Origin: Acidovorax soli
GTDB taxonomy: Bacteria; Pseudomonadota; Gammaproteobacteria; Burkholderiales; Burkholderiaceae_C
Assembly (NCBI RefSeq): GCF_900107605.1
Contig: NZ_FNQJ01000002.1
Coordinates: 1 to 64,000, forward strand
Direction of reading: 5' to 3'
Length of the DNA stretch: 64,000 nucleotides
Part shown: piece by piece, positions 8,281 through 16,415 of the stretch
How the letters are laid out: every line of letters begins with the position of its first letter
How positions within the stretch are numbered: position 1 is the first letter of the stretch
Program-made: the position numbers and the translations under genes
Notes under the pieces: generated by a model
What the model saw: only the letters and a program-made list of their open reading frames with translations
Told to the model about the DNA's origin: nothing
Databases searched by the model: none

Positions 8281-10152
8281 TCAACCCCCTCCCCACGCCA
8301 GCGCCAGCCGGTAGGTCATCCAGCTGGCCGCATAGGCCAGCGCAAACAGGTAGGTGGCCATCAGCAGCGCCAGGCCCCAGGAATCCGTCTCGCGCCGCAC
8401 CGTGGCCAGGGTGGAGAGGCACTGCGGCGCAAACACGAACCATACCAGCAGTGAAAGCGCCGTGGCCAGCGACCATTGCTGCGCAATCAGCGGTCCCAGT
8501 TGCGCCGCCACATCGTCACCCGAGGCGGACAGCGCATACACGGTGCCCAGCGCGCCCACCACCACCTCGCGGGCGGCCATGCCGGGCACCAGGGCAATGG
8601 AGATCTGCCAGTTGAAGCCCAGCGGCGCAAACACATGTTCCAGCGCCCGGCCCAGCTGCCCGGCCAGGCTGTACTCGATGGCAGGCCCCGTGGCGCCCTC
8701 TGGGGGCGCGGGGAAGGTGGACAGGAACCACAGCAGCACCGTGAGCGCCAGGATGATGCCGCCCACGCGTTTGAGGAAAATGGTGGCACGCTCATACAAC
8801 CCCAGCACCAGGTTGCGCGCGCTGGGCACGCGGTACGGCGGCAGCTCCATCAGCAGCGGGGTGGGCCGCACCTTGCCGCGCCAGAGCTTGAGCACGGCGG
8901 CCACGGCCATGGCGCCGAGGATGCCGCCCAGGTAGAGCGCGAACATCACCAGCCCCTGCAGGTTGAACCAGCCCGCCACGGTGCGCTCGGGGATGAAGGC
9001 GGCGATCAGCAAGGCATACACCGGCAGGCGTGCCGAGCAGGTCATGAGCGGCGCGATCATGATGGTGACCAGCCGCTCGCGCCAGTGCGTGATGGTGCGC
9101 GTGGCCATGATGCCGGGGATGGCGCAGGCAAAGCTCGACAGCAGCGGGATGAACGAGCGCCCCGACAGCCCCACCGTGCCCATGAGCCGGTCGAGCAGAA
9201 AGGCCGCGCGCGGCAGGTAGCCGGAGTCTTCCAGCGCCAGGATGAAGAAGAACAGGATCAGGATCTGCGGCAGGAACACCAGCACGCCGCCCACCCCCGC
9301 CACGATGCCATCGACCAGCAGGCTGCGCAGCACGCCCTCGGGCAGGCGCGCCTGCAGCCAGTGGCCCAGCGCCTCGACCGTGCCGGTGATGGCGTCCATG
9401 GGCGCAGCCGCCCAGCTGAACACCGCCTGGAACATCAGGAACATGGTGCAGGCCAGCAGCAGCGTGCCCCACAGCGGATGCAGCACCACGCGGTCCAGGG
9501 TGTCGTCCACCTGCGCCAGGCCCTCGGGCTCGCGCACCGCCAGGCCCAGGATGCGGCGCGCCTCCTGCTGCGTGCGCAGTACCTGCTCCACGCCCTGGGG
9601 CTGCCAGGGCCGGGCCTGCACCGCGCCCTGGGCGCGCCAGCCATCGAGCCACTGCAGCAGCTCGGCCGCGCCGCCCTTGCGGATGCCCACGGTTTCCACC
9701 ACGGGCATGCCCAGTTCGTGCTCCAGCACGGCACGGTCGATGGTGATGCCCGCGCGGCGGGCGGCATCGCTCATGTTGAGCGCCAGCACCATGGGGATGC
9801 CCATGGCCTGCGTCTCCAGCACCATGCGCAGGCCCAGCCGCAGGTTGGTGGCATCGACCACGCACACCAGCAGGCCGGGCGCGGCCTCGCCGGCGCGCTG
9901 GCCGGTGACCACGTCGCGCGTGACGGCTTCGTCCGCGCTCAGTGCATTGAGGCTGTAGGCGCCAGGCAGATCGAGCACGCGCACGCGCTGGCCCGAGGGG
10001 GTGACGAGCTGACCCTCCTTGCGCTCGACCGTCACACCCGCATAGTTGGCGACCTTCTGGCGGCTGCCGGTGAGCAGGTTGAACAGCGCCGTCTTGCCGC
10101 TGTTGGGGTGGCCCAGCAGCGCCAGGCTCAGGGGGGTGGCCTGCGCATTCAT
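8281..10152 (-). CDS. feoB: ferrous iron transporter B
   Basis: An inner-membrane Fe(II) transporter of 623 residues with an N-terminal G domain: G1 GHPNSGKT (14-21), G3 DLPG (61-64), G4 NMSD (126-129). About 270 residues in, the polytopic core begins, with the two gate-type repeats (FSWAAAPMDAI, PRAAFLLDRLMGTVGLSGRSFIPLLSSFACAIPGIMATR). The length is typical of betaproteobacterial FeoB, shorter than E. coli's. Its ATG overlaps the feoA stop by 4 nt, so translation is coupled. Iron control is expected through the Fur-like box ahead of feoA. Confidence 0.93.
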   Translation of the reverse strand: MNAQATPLSLALLGHPNSGKTALFNLLTGSRQKVANYAGVTVERKEGQLVTPSGQRVRVLDLPGAYSLNALSADEAVTRDVVTGQRAGEAAPGLLVCVVDATNLRLGLRMVLETQAMGIPMVLALNMSDAARRAGITIDRAVLEHELGMPVVETVGIRKGGAAELLQWLDGWRAQGAVQARPWQPQGVEQVLRTQQEARRILGLAVREPEGLAQVDDTLDRVVLHPLWGTLLLACTMFLMFQAVFSWAAAPMDAITGTVEALGHWLQARLPEGVLRSLLVDGIVAGVGGVLVFLPQILILFFFILALEDSGYLPRAAFLLDRLMGTVGLSGRSFIPLLSSFACAIPGIMATRTITHWRERLVTIMIAPLMTCSARLPVYALLIAAFIPERTVAGWFNLQGLVMFALYLGGILGAMAVAAVLKLWRGKVRPTPLLMELPPYRVPSARNLVLGLYERATIFLKRVGGIILALTVLLWFLSTFPAPPEGATGPAIEYSLAGQLGRALEHVFAPLGFNWQISIALVPGMAAREVVVGALGTVYALSASGDDVAAQLGPLIAQQWSLATALSLLVWFVFAPQCLSTLATVRRETDSWGLALLMATYLFALAYAASWMTYRLALAWGGG

Positions 10153-10475
10153 GCCGCCACCTCACCGACGGGCGCCGTGGTGCTGACGCGTACCAGCGCC
10201 GCCTCGCGCCGGCGCAGGGCAAAGGTGGTGCGCCCCACGCGCACGGCCAGCGGATCGCCTGCCGGAAAGGCCCGCGCCACCACGCGCACGGGTTCGCCCG
10301 GCAAGAAACCGATTTCGAGCAGCCGCAGCAGCACATCACCATCCTGCGGCGCGGCATCCATGTGCAACGCACTCACCCAGGCGTCCACCCACAGCGGCAG
10401 ATCGGCCAAGCCCAGAGAATGTTCACGGGACGGAACGGATGCATCGCTGCGGGACAGATCGGTCAATGGCTTCAC
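10149..10475 (-). CDS. feoA: FeoA family protein
   Basis: A 108-residue protein whose C-terminal half (from about residue 45) is the SH3-like FeoA domain, with LLEIGFLPGEPVRVVARA and the terminal strand ALRRREAALVRV. FeoA proteins bind FeoB and support ferrous iron uptake. The N-terminal 40 residues are longer than in minimal FeoA. The start is a GTG at 10475; no strong ribosome binding site is visible and a TTG three codons later is possible. The Fur-like box ends only about 12 nt upstream of the GTG. Confidence 0.85.
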   Translation of the reverse strand: MKPLTDLSRSDASVPSREHSLGLADLPLWVDAWVSALHMDAAPQDGDVLLRLLEIGFLPGEPVRVVARAFPAGDPLAVRVGRTTFALRRREAALVRVSTTAPVGEVAA

Positions 10476-10486
10476 CAGATTTCAAA

Positions 10487-10501
10487 TGAAAACAATTCTC
10501 A
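10487..10501 (-). promoter_or_regulatory. Fur box ahead of feoA
   Basis: On the minus strand TGAGAAT-T-GTTTTCA matches the 7-1-7 Fur consensus (TGATAAT-n-ATTATCA) at 12 of 14 arm positions. It lies 12 nt before the feoA start, so bound Fur would block transcription at or near the start site. Confidence 0.7.
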
Positions 10502-10660
10502 TTCTAGCGCTTGCGACGTAAAAATGACAGCAGCACCGGGTCAACCAGCGCTCTCTTGATGCGGCGCAAATCAGTCGGGCTGCTTTGCCGGGTCGGCTTT
10601 TTGCCCAGGCGTTGCCATAAAGCGACACCACGAATTTGCCAGCGCGCTACCTTGTCGCCC

Positions 10661-11287
10661 ATGCAAAAGCTCTGGGACATTTCCCCCGCGATCCACGCCG
10701 GCGCGCCGGTGTTTCCCGGTGACACGCCCTACCAGCAACAGTGGTGCGCCACGATCGCACCCGGCTGCCCGGTGAACGTGAGTGCCATCACGATGTCGCC
10801 CCATGTGGGCGCCCACGCCGATGCGCCACTGCATTACGACGCGCAGGGCGCTGCAGTGGGTGAACTGCCGCTGGCGCCTTTTCTGGGCCCCTGCCGTGTG
10901 GTCCACGCCATCGGCTGCGGCGCACTGATCACCTGGGAACACATTGCCCACGCGGTGGACGCCAACTTGCCTCCACGCGTGCTGGTGCGCACTTACGCCC
11001 AGGCCCCCGTGCAATGGGACGGCCAGCTCACCGCCTACGCCCCCGACACCATCGCGCGCCTGGCCGACCGGGGCGTGTTGCTGATCGGCATCGACACCGC
11101 CAGCATCGACCCGGCCGACAGCAAGACGCTCGACAGCCACCAGGTCATCCGCCGCCGGGGCCTGCGCGTGCTGGAAAACCTGGTGCTCGACGACGTGCCC
11201 GAGGGCGACTACGAACTGATCGCCCTGCCGCTCAAGCTGACCAGCGCCGATGCCTCGCCCGTGCGCGCCGTGCTGCGCGCGCTGTGA
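10661..11287 (+). CDS. kynB: kynurenine formamidase (arylformamidase)
   Basis: Hydrolyses N-formyl-L-kynurenine to kynurenine and formate. The 208-residue metal-dependent cyclase-family enzyme has LWDISPAIHAGAPVFPGDTP at the start and the metal motif HVGAHAD (48-54) followed by APLH. Late motifs LIGIDTASIDP and LENLVLDDVPEGDYELIALPLKL are typical of KynB. The ATG at 10661 gives the family N-terminus. It is the first gene of the kynB-kynU-kynA unit and is divergent from feoA. Confidence 0.92.
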   Translation: MQKLWDISPAIHAGAPVFPGDTPYQQQWCATIAPGCPVNVSAITMSPHVGAHADAPLHYDAQGAAVGELPLAPFLGPCRVVHAIGCGALITWEHIAHAVDANLPPRVLVRTYAQAPVQWDGQLTAYAPDTIARLADRGVLLIGIDTASIDPADSKTLDSHQVIRRRGLRVLENLVLDDVPEGDYELIALPLKLTSADASPVRAVLRAL

Positions 11288-11293
11288 TGCACT

Positions 11294-11352
11294 GATTTCA
11301 AGCCTCGTTGGCCTCTAGCGCTTACCCCAGCAGCGCCAGCGGCTATCAAAAG
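11294..11352 (+). repeat. interspersed palindromic repeat, kynB-kynU gap
   Basis: GGCCTCTAGCGCTTACCCC, then AGCGCCAGCGGCTATCAAAA, is a well preserved copy of the window's main repeat family. It fills most of the 86-bp gap between two genes of one operon. Confidence 0.75.
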
Positions 11353-11373
11353 AATTCACCGACCTGGATCGCC

Positions 11374-12711
11374 ATGACCCTCACCCACCAAGCCTGCCGC
11401 GCCCTCGATGCGCAAGACCCGCTCGCCCCCCTGCGTGCGCACTTCACGCTGCCGCCCGGCGTGATCTACCTCGACGGCAATTCGCTGGGCGTGGCGCCGA
11501 AGGCCACCGCCGCCCGCGTGGCCGATGTGGTCACGCGCGAATGGGGCACGGACCTCATCCAGTCCTGGAACACCGCGCGCTGGTTCGACCTGCCCCAGCG
11601 CCTGGGCAACCAGCTGGCCCCGCTGATCGGCGCGGGCCCGGATGAAGTGGTTTGCACCGACAGCACCTCGATCAACCTCTACAAGGTGCTGAGCGCGGCG
11701 CTGAACATTGCCCGCGAAGACAGCCCCACCCGCCGCCGCATCGTGAGCGAGCGCAGCAACTTCCCCACCGACCTCTACATTGCCGAAGGCCTGTGCCAGG
11801 AGCGCGGCCTCGAACTCGTGCTGGTGGAGCCCGAAGACATGGCTACCGCCCTCACCAGCGAGGTGGCCGTGCTCATGCTCACGCATGTGAACTACCGCAC
11901 CGGCGCCATGCACGACATGGCGGCCATCACCGCCGCCGCGCATGCCCAGGGCATCCTGTGCGTGTGGGACCTGGCGCACAGTGCGGGCGCGGTACCCGTC
12001 GATCTGAACGGAGCAGGCGCCGATTTCTCGATTGGCTGCGGCTACAAATACCTGAACGGTGGCCCCGGCGCGCCCGCGTTCGTCTGGGCGCACCCGCGCC
12101 ACGCCAGCCGTTGCTGGCAACCGCTGTCCGGCTGGTGGGGCCACGCCGCGCCGTTTGCCTTCACCCCCGACTACCAGCCCGCGCCCGGCATCACACGCTA
12201 CCTGTGCGGTACGCAGCCCATCATCAGCCTGTCGGCCCTGCAATGCGGGCTGGATGTGTTCACCGCCGCACAAAGCCTGGGCGGCATGGCCGCGCTGCGC
12301 AGCAAATCGCTGGCGCTCACCGACCTGTTCATCCGCCTCGTGGAAGAGCGCTGCGCAGGCCACGGCCTCGGGCTGGCCACGCCGCGCGAACATGCCCTGC
12401 GCGGCTCGCAAGTCTGCCTGACCCGCGACGAAGGAGCGGGCGTCAATGGCCAGGGCAGCGGCGCCTACGCCATCGTTCAGGCGCTGATCGCGCGCGGCGT
12501 GATTGGCGACTACCGCGCCGGGTCCGGCGCGGCTCCTGCTGCAGGCAAGGGCGACGGCGGCACTGCGCACAAGGACATCCTGCGCTTTGGCTTCACGCCG
12601 CTGTACATCGGCTTTGAAGACGTGTGGAATGCCGTGGAACACCTGCGCCAGGTGCTGGAGGCCGCCGAATGGCAGCGCCCCGAATTCAACAAAACCCACG
12701 CCGTGACCTGA
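11374..12711 (+). CDS. kynU: kynureninase
   Basis: A PLP enzyme of 445 residues that cleaves kynurenine to anthranilate and alanine. IYLDGNSLG near the N-terminus, the [13 protein letters not shown] cofactor region, the Asp in [15 protein letters not shown] and the Schiff-base Lys in [18 protein letters not shown] are all as expected. A Gly/Ala-rich stretch near residue 390 ([14 protein letters not shown]) precedes the C-terminal [15 protein letters not shown] block. ATG 11374 is chosen because it gives the family start; the preceding codons fall in a repeat. kynA follows after 14 bp. Confidence 0.93.
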   Translation: MTLTHQACRALDAQDPLAPLRAHFTLPPGVIYLDGNSLGVAPKATAARVADVVTREWGTDLIQSWNTARWFDLPQRLGNQLAPLIGAGPDEVVCTDSTSINLYKVLSAALNIAREDSPTRRRIVSERSNFPTDLYIAEGLCQERGLELVLVEPEDMATALTSEVAVLMLTHVNYRTGAMHDMAAITAAAHAQGILCVWDLAHSAGAVPVDLNGAGADFSIGCGYKYLNGGPGAPAFVWAHPRHASRCWQPLSGWWGHAAPFAFTPDYQPAPGITRYLCGTQPIISLSALQCGLDVFTAAQSLGGMAALRSKSLALTDLFIRLVEERCAGHGLGLATPREHALRGSQVCLTRDEGAGVNGQGSGAYAIVQALIARGVIGDYRAGSGAAPAAGKGDGGTAHKDILRFGFTPLYIGFEDVWNAVEHLRQVLEAAEWQRPEFNKTHAVT

Positions 12712-12725
12712 GAAGGAAACCCGCC

Positions 12726-13622
12726 ATGTGCCCCTTTTCGCCAACACCCGGCAGCACCGGCGCCACCAGCGGCGCCCCGGCATCCGCCCTGCCCGAATCC
12801 ATCGTCCACGCCGAGCGCGCCCAGCTCGACTTCAGCCAGAGCATGAGCTATGGCGACTACCTGCAGCTCGATGCCGTGCTCAGCGCACAGAAGCCGCTGT
12901 CGCCCGCGCACGACGAGATGCTGTTCATCGTGCAGCACCAGACCAGCGAGCTGTGGATGAAGCTCATGCTGCACGAGCTGCGCGCCGCCATCGGCCATAT
13001 CGCGCACGACGAACTGCAGCCCGCGTTCAAGATGCTGGCGCGCGTGAGCAAGATCATGGAGCAGCTGGTGCACGCCTGGGACGTGCTGGCCACCATGACG
13101 CCGCCCGAATACAGCGCCATGCGCCCCTACCTGGGCAGCTCCAGCGGGTTCCAGAGCTACCAGTACCGCTGCATCGAATTCGCCCTGGGAAACAAGAACC
13201 GCGCCATGCTGCAGCCCCACGCCCACCGCCCCGACCTGCTGGCCCAGGTGCAGGCAGCCTACCAGGCGCCCTCGCTGTACGACGAAGCCCTGCGCCTGCT
13301 GGCCCGGCGCGGCCTGCCCGTGCCCGCCAGCCACACCGACCGCGACTGGACCCTGCCCTATGCCGAAAGCGATGCGGTGGAACATGCCTGGCTCACCGTG
13401 TACCGCCATCCCGCGCAGCACTGGGACCTGTACCAGCTGGGGGAGGAGTTGACCGACCTCGAAGACGCGTTTCGCCTCTGGCGCTTTCGCCATGTGACCA
13501 CGGTGGAGCGCATCATCGGCTTCAAACGCGGCACCGGGGGCACGGGCGGCGTGAGTTACCTGCGCAAGATGCTGGACGTGGTGCTGTTTCCCGAAATCTG
13601 GAAGCTGCGCACCGATCTGTAA
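12726..13622 (+). CDS. kynA: tryptophan 2,3-dioxygenase
   Basis: A heme enzyme that opens the indole ring of tryptophan to give N-formylkynurenine. The 298-residue protein has [44 protein letters not shown] and the proximal-heme region [19 protein letters not shown]. The first 20 residues are a variable Pro/Ser/Ala-rich tail. The ATG at 12726 follows a strong AAGGAA. With kynB and kynU it completes tryptophan to anthranilate; no regulator of the Lrp/KynR type is adjacent. Confidence 0.94.
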   Translation: MCPFSPTPGSTGATSGAPASALPESIVHAERAQLDFSQSMSYGDYLQLDAVLSAQKPLSPAHDEMLFIVQHQTSELWMKLMLHELRAAIGHIAHDELQPAFKMLARVSKIMEQLVHAWDVLATMTPPEYSAMRPYLGSSSGFQSYQYRCIEFALGNKNRAMLQPHAHRPDLLAQVQAAYQAPSLYDEALRLLARRGLPVPASHTDRDWTLPYAESDAVEHAWLTVYRHPAQHWDLYQLGEELTDLEDAFRLWRFRHVTTVERIIGFKRGTGGTGGVSYLRKMLDVVLFPEIWKLRTDL

Positions 13623-13625
13623 ATT

Positions 13626-13677
13626 TCAGGCAAAAAATGGCTCCAGCGCTTGTGCAGCAAGCGCTGGCAGCTATCCA
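13626..13677 (+). repeat. interspersed palindromic repeat after kynA
   Basis: This copy carries a perfect 10-bp stem, CCAGCGCTTG (13643-13652) with CAAGCGCTGG (13658-13667), followed by CAGCTATC. It starts just after the kynA stop and could end or stabilise the kyn transcript. Confidence 0.7.
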
Positions 13678-13787
13678 ATGCGAGGTGCCACCGCAGCGAT
13701 GGCGACAGCGCCCGCACGCCCCAGCTGGTAGGCTGCAGGCTCCCGGCAACACCCGCCTTGCACCTCGCCACTCACGCTTCATCGCCC

Positions 13788-15086
13788 GTGCCCCATACCG
13801 ACGCCGCCCCGCCCCACCAGCCACCCTTGCCACCCTCCCCGCCCGTGGCGCCTGCGCAGGCCACGCTATGGTTCATGCTGCTGGCGCTACTCTCGGCCTT
13901 TGCGCTGAGCCAGGCCTACCGCACCGTCACCGCCATCATGGCCACGGGGCTGCAGGCCGACTTTGCGCTCTCGCCGGCATCGCTGGGCGCGTTTGCGGGA
14001 CTGTTTGGCCTGTCGTTTGGCGTGACGCAGTTCTTCATGGGCATCGGCATGGACCTGTATGGCCTGCGCCGCACCGTGCTCAGCGCCTTTCCGCTGGCCA
14101 TTGCCGGGGCTGCCCTGTCGGCCTGGGCGCCCGGTTATGGCTGGCTGATGTGGGGCCAGCTGCTGATTGGCGTGGGCTGCGCGCCGGCCTTTCTGGCCTG
14201 CACGGTGTTCATTGCGCGGCATTTTCCGGCATCGCGTTTTGCCTTTCTGTCGGGCGTGGGCATGGGTGTGGGCGGGCTGGGCCTGCTGCTCACCGGCACA
14301 CCGCTGGCCTGGCTGGTGCAGCGCTCGGGCTGGCGCAGCGGCTTCATGCTGCTGGCCGTGCTGTCGGCGCTGGCCTGGCTGCTGATCTGGCGCTGCGTGC
14401 ACGAGCCGGCCCTGGCCGGCCCGGCGCCCGCGCGCGAGCGCTGGGGCACGGCCGTGCGCCGCTTTGGCGCGCTGTTCATGCTGCCGCACACGCTGGGCAT
14501 CCTGCTGCTGGGCATGGTGGGCTACGCCTCGTTTCTGGCGCTGCGCGGCCTGTGGATAGCGCCGATGCTGATCGACCGCTATGCGTTCACGCTGGTCGAG
14601 AGCGGCAACATGGCCGTGGCCATGTCGCTGGTTTCGCTGTTCTCCCCGGCCTTTTTTGGCCGCCTCGACCCCGGCCCGGCGCGCCGGCGTGCCTGGATCG
14701 CCAACTTTTCACTGCTGGTGGCGGCGCTCTACCTGGGCCTGGGGCTGGTGCACCACGCCACGCTGAACCTGGTGCTGGTGATGTGCATTGCGGTGCTGTC
14801 GGGGTACTCGGTGCTGCAGTATTCAGATGTGCGCTCGTCCTACCCGCCCGATCTGACCGGGCGCGCACTGTCGGTGTTCACCATGGCCATGTTCCTGGGT
14901 GTGGGCCTGGTGCAGTGGCTCACCGGCTGGGTCGCCGACTGGGCGCAGGGCCAGGGGCGGGAGCCCTACAGCGCGGTGATGGCCACGATTGCCACCCTGC
15001 TGGCGCTCGGATCGGTCGCGTTTCGCTGGCTGCCGGTATCGCCGCTGCTGCAGCAAGCCGGCGGGCCTGGCAAAGAATCTGCCTGA
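13788..15086 (+). CDS. MFS transporter
   Basis: An inner-membrane carrier of about 430 residues with 12 predicted hydrophobic helices. The first begins ATLWFMLLALLSAFALS and the MFS loop 2-3 signature is close to GIGMDLYGLRR. Such proteins move small solutes by proton exchange; the substrate cannot be told. The start is uncertain: GTG 13788 gives a Pro-rich cytoplasmic tail, while ATG 13872 would start at the edge of helix 1. It is separated from kynA by a repeat copy, so cotranscription with the kyn genes is unsure. Confidence 0.75.
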   Translation: MPHTDAAPPHQPPLPPSPPVAPAQATLWFMLLALLSAFALSQAYRTVTAIMATGLQADFALSPASLGAFAGLFGLSFGVTQFFMGIGMDLYGLRRTVLSAFPLAIAGAALSAWAPGYGWLMWGQLLIGVGCAPAFLACTVFIARHFPASRFAFLSGVGMGVGGLGLLLTGTPLAWLVQRSGWRSGFMLLAVLSALAWLLIWRCVHEPALAGPAPARERWGTAVRRFGALFMLPHTLGILLLGMVGYASFLALRGLWIAPMLIDRYAFTLVESGNMAVAMSLVSLFSPAFFGRLDPGPARRRAWIANFSLLVAALYLGLGLVHHATLNLVLVMCIAVLSGYSVLQYSDVRSSYPPDLTGRALSVFTMAMFLGVGLVQWLTGWVADWAQGQGREPYSAVMATIATLLALGSVAFRWLPVSPLLQQAGGPGKESA

Positions 15087-15093
15087 ACGACAC

Positions 15094-15130
15094 GTTGGCG
15101 CTTATGGGTAAAGCGCCAGCAGCTATTTTT
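15094..15130 (+). repeat. interspersed palindromic repeat between convergent genes
   Basis: TTGGCGCTTATGGGTAAAGC, then GCCAGCAGCTATTTTT, with an 8-bp stem TGGCGCTT/AAGCGCCA and a trailing T run, lies between the convergent MFS and monooxygenase genes. The T run may let it terminate transcription of the MFS gene. Confidence 0.7.
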
Positions 15131-15143
15131 GCGAGCGCAATCT

Positions 15144-16352
15144 CTATAACGAACTGGCGCTGGAACCGTCGCCCCGGTAAAGCCAGGGCACGTCCAGCAA
15201 GCGCTCGCCCAGCAGGCGCAGCGACACATCGCGCGCCCAGCGCACGGGGCCCGTGGCGTGGAAAATGCGGCCGTTGCGCGTGGAGCGGGCCTGCACGCGC
15301 GCGTTGCGCTGCCAGCGGTTGAGCGCATAGCGGGTCAGGCGCAGGGGCACATCCAGGTCGTGCATGGACAGCGCGCGCTGCAGCTCCGCCGCATCCTCGA
15401 TGGCCATGCCGGCGCCCTGCGCCAGGTAAGGGCGCATGGGATGGGCGGCATCGCCCAGCAAGGCCACCACGCCCCGGGCCATCTCGGCCGGCCCGCGCAC
15501 GGGGGGGCGGTCGCACAGCGGCCACAGGCGCCAGCCACCGCCGGCATCGACCACGCCGCGCACCGCCTGCTGCAGCGCGGTGCAGGTGCCCAGCAGGGCG
15601 GCTTCGAGATCGGCACCATTGGCCGAGTGGTCCCAGTTTTCCAGGTCCTGCGGCGCGGGGCCCTGCACGATGACCACCAGATTCTGCAACTCGCCCCGGC
15701 GCACCGGGTACTGCACCACATGCAGGCGCGGCCCCAGCCAGGCGGTGACCTGGCGGGTGCGCAGCCCCTTGGGCAGCGCGTGCTGCGGCACCAGCGCGCG
15801 GTAGGCCAGGTGGCCCGATACGCGCGGGCGCTGCTCGCCCAGCAGCTGCGTGCGGGTGCGGCTCCACAGGCCGTCTGCCCCCAGCAGGGCATCCCCCTCC
15901 ACGTCCTTGCCCCGGCTGGTGCGCACCGTCACCACACCGTCGGCATCGGTGAAACGGTCGATGGCCTGGTCCAGATGAAGTTGCGTGTCGGTGTATTTTT
16001 CGACGGCCGCCAGCAGCAGGCCATGCAGGTCGGCGCGGTGGATGGTGGCGTAGGCAGCGCCGTAGCGCTCCACCGCCGTGCTGCCCAGGGGCAGCACAGC
16101 CAGTTCCTGGCCCGTGAGCGCGCTGCGCACCTGCAGCCGCCCGGGGAAGGCCGCTACCTCCTGCAGCGGGCGCTGCAGGCCCCAGGCCTGCAGGCGGCGC
16201 ACCACGTTGGGCCCCAGCTGCACGCCGGCGCCCACCTCGCTGAATGCGGCAGCACGTTCATACAGCCGCGCCTCCCACCCCGCGCGCGAAGCCCCCAGGG
16301 CCGCTGCCAGCCCGCCAATGCCGCCTCCCGCGATCAACACCTGTTTTCTCAT
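15144..16352 (-). CDS. FAD-dependent aromatic monooxygenase
   Basis: A 402-residue flavoprotein hydroxylase of the salicylate / 3-hydroxybenzoate hydroxylase class. It has the N-terminal FAD motif GGGIGG (9-14) with a following E (LYER), the middle GADGLWSRTR (DG) motif and the GDAAHPMRPYLAQGAGMAIEDA (GD) motif. It probably oxidises a small aromatic acid using NAD(P)H, but no ring-cleavage gene lies beside it and the substrate is unknown. Convergent with the MFS gene; aconitase lies upstream on the same strand after 63 bp. Confidence 0.83.
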   Translation of the reverse strand: MRKQVLIAGGGIGGLAAALGASRAGWEARLYERAAAFSEVGAGVQLGPNVVRRLQAWGLQRPLQEVAAFPGRLQVRSALTGQELAVLPLGSTAVERYGAAYATIHRADLHGLLLAAVEKYTDTQLHLDQAIDRFTDADGVVTVRTSRGKDVEGDALLGADGLWSRTRTQLLGEQRPRVSGHLAYRALVPQHALPKGLRTRQVTAWLGPRLHVVQYPVRRGELQNLVVIVQGPAPQDLENWDHSANGADLEAALLGTCTALQQAVRGVVDAGGGWRLWPLCDRPPVRGPAEMARGVVALLGDAAHPMRPYLAQGAGMAIEDAAELQRALSMHDLDVPLRLTRYALNRWQRNARVQARSTRNGRIFHATGPVRWARDVSLRLLGERLLDVPWLYRGDGSSASSL

Positions 16353-16415
16353 GACCGCATTGTGCCGCGCACAACCAGCGATCTGCCTGGGGTTGCCCGC
16401 GCGTGCGCGTTCCGG

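Noticed and set aside
12728-15322. 864-codon frame over kynA and the MFS gene
   Set aside because: Arg/Ala/Pro-rich, no motif, and overlaps two recognised genes in another frame.
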